DNA of 24,723 nt from a virus. The notes beneath the pieces were generated by a model. That model was given only the letters and a program-made list of their open reading frames with translations, was not told the DNA's origin and searched no databases. Made by a program: the position numbers and the translations under genes. Where the stretch lies: the IMG/VR virus record IMGVR_UViG_3300035182_000493, positions 1 to 24,723 of that record, one strand, 5' to 3'. Shown here one piece after another: positions 22,193 through 24,723 of this stretch (its first letter is position 1; every line of letters starts with the position of its first letter).

Positions 22193-22205
22193 GACACTAA
22201 TTAAG
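22190..22205 (+). promoter_or_regulatory. GGTGACACTAATTAAG element before the 323-aa gene
   Basis: Close to the SP6 promoter sequence GGTGACACTATAGAAG. It is followed at once by the Shine-Dalgarno AAGGAGAG and the start at 22219. The 25 bases up to this element resemble those before the copy at 22124, suggesting a short duplication. Confidence 0.6.
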
Positions 22206-22218
22206 TAAGGAGAGACCA

Positions 22219-23190
22219 ATGAGTAGTTATACAGCAAATGCACAGAAGCTAGATGGAACGATTAACCGCCTAGAGCCCTTCTTTAGAGCCCAGTACGGAA
22301 GGATACCCGGCACATCCATCATGAAGGTCATCAATCGTGAGCAGCATGAGACAGCTCATCTCATTATTGACTCACCAAAGCGTTCGTATGCTAGAGTTAC
22401 AACCGCTGTAACTCGTGAGCATGTAGGTCTCGAGAATGATCGAGAGCCTCTCTTTGACTATCATGTCAAGCTTCCGATCCTTGGCGATCATCGCTACCGT
22501 ATTCTATCTACTTGTGAGACTCTCTTTATTGTTGTTGACGAGCAGACAGAGTTTGACTCTCCTCGTACAAACGTATATGAAGTCGATCCCCAGCCGATTG
22601 TTGCCTGGATGGATAAAGTCTTCAAGGATATGCCGAGCTTTGATTACCCAACGATCGGCGGCTTCTACTTAATGCCCATTGGTGAGACTCAAACGATCCG
22701 CGAGGATGGACGTCCAGTTGCATCTCTCTTGACCCTAAAGGCTATTCGAAACAAGTTCACAATTGATTGGGCATCTTATAGATTCTACGACAAGAACAAT
22801 GTAGTACTTCCTCTTCTCTCTAGCTCTATCAAACGTGCCTGGGGCAACTACAGACTCGCAATGCAGCCACCGAAGAATCGTGTACTAGCTGTTTGCCGCG
22901 AGACGAAGGAGTATCGACAGTACGAGAGCCAGCACGAGGCTGCTCTAGACCTAGTAGCAATTAACAAGAATGAAGACACTGCTCAAGGTCGTAAGATTGT
23001 ATCGAATGCTTGCGCATACATCTCTAACAGCGTTCTCGGTAAGGTTCGCAAGGTTCACGGTACCGACGGGCATTGGTGGGCTTTCTTCGATTACGACGAA
23101 GCAAAGGCTCTTGAGAACGCCGGTACTCTAAAGGATGCTATCGCAGCTCGCTTTGCACCGGTATCGAGAAAGAAGAGAGCTACTGCATGA
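22219..23190 (+). CDS. Unknown early-type protein with NUMOD/IENR-like C-terminal motif
   Basis: A 323-residue protein, first gene of the rightward unit. Residues 1-230 are not recognised. They have a mixed alpha/beta pattern (TSIMKVINREQHETAHLIID, YHVKLPILGDHRYRILSTCE, IGGFYLMPIGETQTI) and no catalytic signature I can name. Residues ~235-300 (EYRQYESQHEAALDLVAINK, RKIVSNACAYISNSVLGKVR, GTDGHWWAFFDYDEA) resemble the NUMOD1/IENR DNA-binding repeat: a strand, 'ESQHEAA', a helix-turn-helix, and a final G-x-x-W-x-F. This suggests DNA binding. The C-terminus is basic (SRKKRATA). The ribosome binding site is AAGGAGAG, 7 nt from ATG. Confident gene, tentative domain. Confidence 0.8.
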   Translation: MSSYTANAQKLDGTINRLEPFFRAQYGRIPGTSIMKVINREQHETAHLIIDSPKRSYARVTTAVTREHVGLENDREPLFDYHVKLPILGDHRYRILSTCETLFIVVDEQTEFDSPRTNVYEVDPQPIVAWMDKVFKDMPSFDYPTIGGFYLMPIGETQTIREDGRPVASLLTLKAIRNKFTIDWASYRFYDKNNVVLPLLSSSIKRAWGNYRLAMQPPKNRVLAVCRETKEYRQYESQHEAALDLVAINKNEDTAQGRKIVSNACAYISNSVLGKVRKVHGTDGHWWAFFDYDEAKALENAGTLKDAIAARFAPVSRKKRATA

Positions 23191-23211
23191 GAATGCAAGA
23201 CTTATTGAGAC

Positions 23212-23231
23212 AGGTGACACTAATTAAGAAG
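23212..23231 (+). promoter_or_regulatory. AGGTGACACTAATTAAGAAG element, best SP6-like match
   Basis: Compare SP6 AGGTGACACTATAGAAG: the first eleven bases are identical and the GAAG end matches after a longer A/T stretch. It lies between the 323-aa gene and the Shine-Dalgarno of the 60-aa gene. Confidence 0.62.
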
Positions 23232-23246
23232 CCAAGGGAGGAACAT

Positions 23247-23429
23247 ATGGCAGCACGACAGGCACTAGGGATTGTTTACGACGAATATAGCAAGAAGGTT
23301 CTAGTTCTTAACGAGTATGGAGCACTAGATATTACCCGCTTTATCAAGGACATGAATGTTGAGATGTGGGGCGAGGTTCAGTGTAAGATTGAAGGCAGTC
23401 TAATGGCTACCTACAACCCGGAACCGTAA
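23247..23429 (+). CDS. Small early-type protein, unknown function
   Basis: A 60-residue protein starting MAARQALGIVYDEYSKKVLV. The frame is open 60 bp further upstream, but ATG 23247 is chosen because GGGAGGAAC precedes it and the CACTAATTAAG element lies in the longer version. Visible features are two predicted strands and a helix (YGALDITRFIKDMN), then a strand (WGEVQCKIEGSLM). No family recognised. Confidence 0.75.
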   Translation: MAARQALGIVYDEYSKKVLVLNEYGALDITRFIKDMNVEMWGEVQCKIEGSLMATYNPEP

Positions 23430-23446
23430 GCAACCTATTCCGAACT

Positions 23447-23460
23447 GTGTACTAATTAAC
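23447..23460 (+). promoter_or_regulatory. TGTGTACTAATTAAC element before the 136-aa gene
   Basis: A divergent copy (TACTAATTAAC) in the 55-bp gap between the 60-aa and 136-aa genes, 24 nt before the start. Confidence 0.45.
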
Positions 23461-23484
23461 TATAGCAAGAGGAGGAACCTAGCT

Positions 23485-23895
23485 ATGAATCAGATCGATG
23501 ATGATGCAATTGAGTTGAACTACGACGAATACCTAGAGCGAGCGAAGCAGCTTAAGGCTGAGAATCCAGCATTCGTAATCTACCCGCCACGACCCGGCGT
23601 AACGTATTGTTACGCCTACAACCGTCACAACCAGGTCTATCGTCTTCTTACAACTAAGGAATACGTTACGCTTCGTGATTACGGTCTCTGGGGCAAGGGT
23701 ATTGATCGACTTAAGGGTGGCCAGGTATCTACCAAGCCGACCATCGATGCTAAGGAAGCTAAAGAAGCTAAGGCTTCTAAGAAGCTTGAGAAGGTCACTG
23801 CAGCCCTCATACTCGCACACAAATCGTGCACTAATTATGAAGACCTGCAGGCAGCGATTGAACAGATATTGAAAGTAGTAACAAGAGTTTACTAA
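23485..23895 (+). CDS. Small early-type protein, unknown function
   Basis: A 136-residue protein of unknown family. The N-terminus is acidic (MNQIDDDAIELNYDEYLERA); the middle is Tyr/Pro-rich (VIYPPRPGVTYCYAYNRHNQ). A Lys/Ala-rich linker follows (AKEAKEAKASKKLEKV, also a small DNA repeat of AAGGAAGCTAAAGAAGCT), then a C-terminal helix (YEDLQAAIEQILKVV). The ribosome binding site AGGAGG is 9 nt from ATG. It contains an internal CACTAATTATG at 23829-23839, coding CTNYE. Confidence 0.8.
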   Translation: MNQIDDDAIELNYDEYLERAKQLKAENPAFVIYPPRPGVTYCYAYNRHNQVYRLLTTKEYVTLRDYGLWGKGIDRLKGGQVSTKPTIDAKEAKEAKASKKLEKVTAALILAHKSCTNYEDLQAAIEQILKVVTRVY

Positions 23896-23900
23896 CAGTG

Positions 23901-23912
23901 GCACTAATTAAG
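23901..23912 (+). promoter_or_regulatory. GCACTAATTAAG element before the 64-aa gene
   Basis: GTGGCACTAATTAAGAG lies just after the 136-aa stop and 23 nt before the next start. Confidence 0.5.
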
Positions 23913-23935
23913 AGTACGATATAGAGGAGGAACTT

Positions 23936-24130
23936 ATGAGCGTAATTCTAGAGAACATCGAGACTAAGAAAGTAGAAGTTGTTAACAGCCAAGTCGCTGT
24001 TAGAATGATGACTGGTATTGACGTTATGAATCAGCTCCCTGGAGTAGAAGGTAACGGCTATAGGATCATCAGTCTCTTCTATCCAACTAATCCAGCTCAT
24101 CGAGCCGCGCTAGCTCACGCACTGGCGTAA
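23936..24130 (+). CDS. Small early-type protein, unknown function
   Basis: A 64-residue protein, MSVILENIETKKVEVVNSQV onward. It has two strands, a helix (AVRMMTGIDVMNQLPG), a strand (YRIISLFYP) and a C-terminal helix (AHRAALAHALA). There is no recognised family. The AGGAGG site is 6 nt upstream of ATG, and the gene is followed after 11 bp by the acidic 56-aa gene, without another promoter-like element. Confidence 0.75.
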   Translation: MSVILENIETKKVEVVNSQVAVRMMTGIDVMNQLPGVEGNGYRIISLFYPTNPAHRAALAHALA

Positions 24131-24141
24131 GGAGAACGACT

Positions 24142-24312
24142 ATGAATAAGACACTCTTTCAATATAGATTGGGAAATATTCTTAACGGTACAGAGTCACT
24201 TACAGCAGAAGAGATCGCAACAATCAACAGTATTATCGCTGTTGAGATTCCTGAAGAGATTGAAGAAGAGGAAGAAGACGAGGACGTAAGTAGTTTCAAG
24301 TTTGGAATATAG
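24142..24312 (+). CDS. Small highly acidic protein, unknown function
   Basis: A 56-residue protein. Residues 1-20 are MNKTLFQYRLGNILNGTESL. The next ~15 are a helix (TAEEIATINSIIAVE), and the C-terminal third is strongly acidic (EEIEEEEEDEDVSS) before a short hydrophobic end. Acidic mini-proteins in phages can mimic DNA or block host enzymes, but nothing here proves that. The GGAGA site is 6 nt from ATG. It ends just before a TACACTAAATATATAGAG element and hairpin. Confidence 0.7.
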   Translation: MNKTLFQYRLGNILNGTESLTAEEIATINSIIAVEIPEEIEEEEEDEDVSSFKFGI

Positions 24313-24330
24313 TACACTAAATATATAGAG
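24313..24330 (+). promoter_or_regulatory. TACACTAAATATATAGAG element
   Basis: Combines the TACACTA start and TATATAGAG end of the late-type elements, on the plus strand just after the 56-aa stop. It runs directly into a hairpin, so a processing or transcription-start role is possible. Confidence 0.4.
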
Positions 24331-24350
24331 TGCCCGGGCAGCCGGGCACT
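24329..24350 (+). terminator. Strong GC hairpin, possible terminator or processing site
   Basis: AGTGCCCGG-GCAG-CCGGGCACT: nine perfect pairs, tetraloop GCAG. The plus-strand tail ACATATATACA is not U-rich; the minus-strand tail CTATATATTT is more so. Either a weak terminator or an mRNA-stabilising/processing hairpin. Confidence 0.55.
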
Positions 24351-24371
24351 ACATATATACAAGGGGCTACG

Positions 24372-24723
24372 ATGACACGATACGCGATCTTTGGGGACTC
24401 ACACTTAGAGTCTGGAATGCCGGTAGACCCGGCCTATACACTGTTTAAGCAGGTTGTAAAGAAAGAGAAGTTTGATGGAATTATCTGTCTAGGGGATATG
24501 ATGGATTTCAGCTATGTTAGTCACTGGACTGAGGATCAACCAGGGTTAACCGAAGGAAAGAGACTTAAGGCAGACTTCGATATCTTCAGAAGCGAACTTG
24601 AGTTCTTTAATAAGAATACGAAAGAAGTTCTATTCCTAGAAGGTAATCACTGCCAGCGAGTAAATAAGTATATCCTAAAGAACCCGGTTCTTGAAGGTAT
24701 TCTTAGTTTGAAGGAGATCTGTA
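24372..24723 (+). CDS. Metallophosphoesterase (calcineurin-like), cut by right edge
   Basis: The first ~117 residues of a calcineurin-like phosphoesterase. The metal-binding motifs are in order: FGDSHLE (D9, H11), CLGDMMDFSYV (G-D-x-x-D) and FLEGNHCQRV (G-N-H-x-x-R). Between them is a helix (YTLFKQVVKKEKFDGI) and a conserved aromatic. Such phage enzymes hydrolyse phosphomonoesters, phosphodiesters or nucleotide second messengers; the substrate cannot be told from this part. The second half with the remaining metal-binding histidines lies outside the window. ATG 24372 follows AAGGGG at a usable distance, after the hairpin at 24329. Confidence 0.9.
   Translation, partial: MTRYAIFGDSHLESGMPVDPAYTLFKQVVKKEKFDGIICLGDMMDFSYVSHWTEDQPGLTEGKRLKADFDIFRSELEFFNKNTKEVLFLEGNHCQRVNKYILKNPVLEGILSLKEIC

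Larger units (their letters stand above)
21192..22218 (+). other. ~1 kb non-coding divergence region with repeats and hairpins
   Basis: No credible coding frame lies here. Order from left: thioredoxin leader and CACTAATTA element (minus), a cruciform, repeat A1, spacer, repeat B1, a degenerate B fragment (21575-21599), A2, spacer, B2, B3, three small hairpins, and two rightward promoter-like sequences. It is A/T-rich with GATA-rich runs. A1-B1 and A2-B2 are copies of one ~324-bp unit. Candidate functions are replication origin, transcription switch, or a non-coding RNA region; the sequence alone does not decide. There is no tRNA or CRISPR. Confidence 0.75.

Overview
The window is a stretch of a tailed double-stranded DNA bacteriophage, most likely a short-tailed (podovirus-type) lytic phage. 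The evidence is a compact head-and-tail gene cluster (large terminase, portal, scaffold, major capsid protein, head-tail adaptor, very large nozzle-like protein, internal virion-like proteins) with no tape-measure, tail-tube or sheath gene, and a divergent block of small phage-type genes. Almost every gene has a strong Shine-Dalgarno (AGGAGG-type), start and stop codons often overlap, and GTG starts occur, so the host uses ordinary bacterial SD initiation. I cannot name the host or the phage genus from the sequence.

Layout. Positions 1-18151 (minus strand, read right to left) are the virion genes: TerL (18151-16478), a 109-aa protein, portal, scaffold, major capsid protein, a terminator, adaptor, a 1919-aa beta-propeller-rich nozzle-like protein, an S74-chaperone protein, two Ala/Gly-rich probable internal virion proteins, a small Pro-rich protein and a tail-appendage gene cut by the left edge. 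Positions 18259-21191 (minus) hold a dozen small genes: a thioredoxin-like protein, an HNH nuclease, a DUF2829/Tad2-like predicted Thoeris anti-defence protein, a possible sigma-like protein, a GTG-started ribbon-helix-helix protein and several unknowns. A terminator separates this block from TerL. Positions 21192-22218 are a ~1 kb non-coding divergence region packed with repeats and long inverted repeats. Positions 22219-24723 (plus) hold small unknown genes and a metallophosphoesterase cut by the right edge.

Regulation. Two families of short sequences recur in the sense orientation just upstream of genes. One, core CACTAATTA (best copies AGGTGACACTAATTAAGAAG), marks the small genes on both sides of the divergence. 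The other, TACACTATATA, marks the virion operons, twice directly after a strong hairpin terminator. Both resemble promoters of T7/SP6-type single-subunit RNA polymerases (SP6 AGGTGACACTATAGAAG; T7 CACTATAGGGAGA). This suggests two promoter classes or one relaxed class; no such polymerase gene is in the window, so this is an inference.

The least explained part is the non-coding region: a ~324-bp tandem duplication, three long inverted repeats (two with 18 perfect base pairs), a cruciform flanked by outward-facing CACTA motifs, and hairpins abutting the rightward promoters. It could be a replication origin, a regulatory switch or a source of structured RNA.
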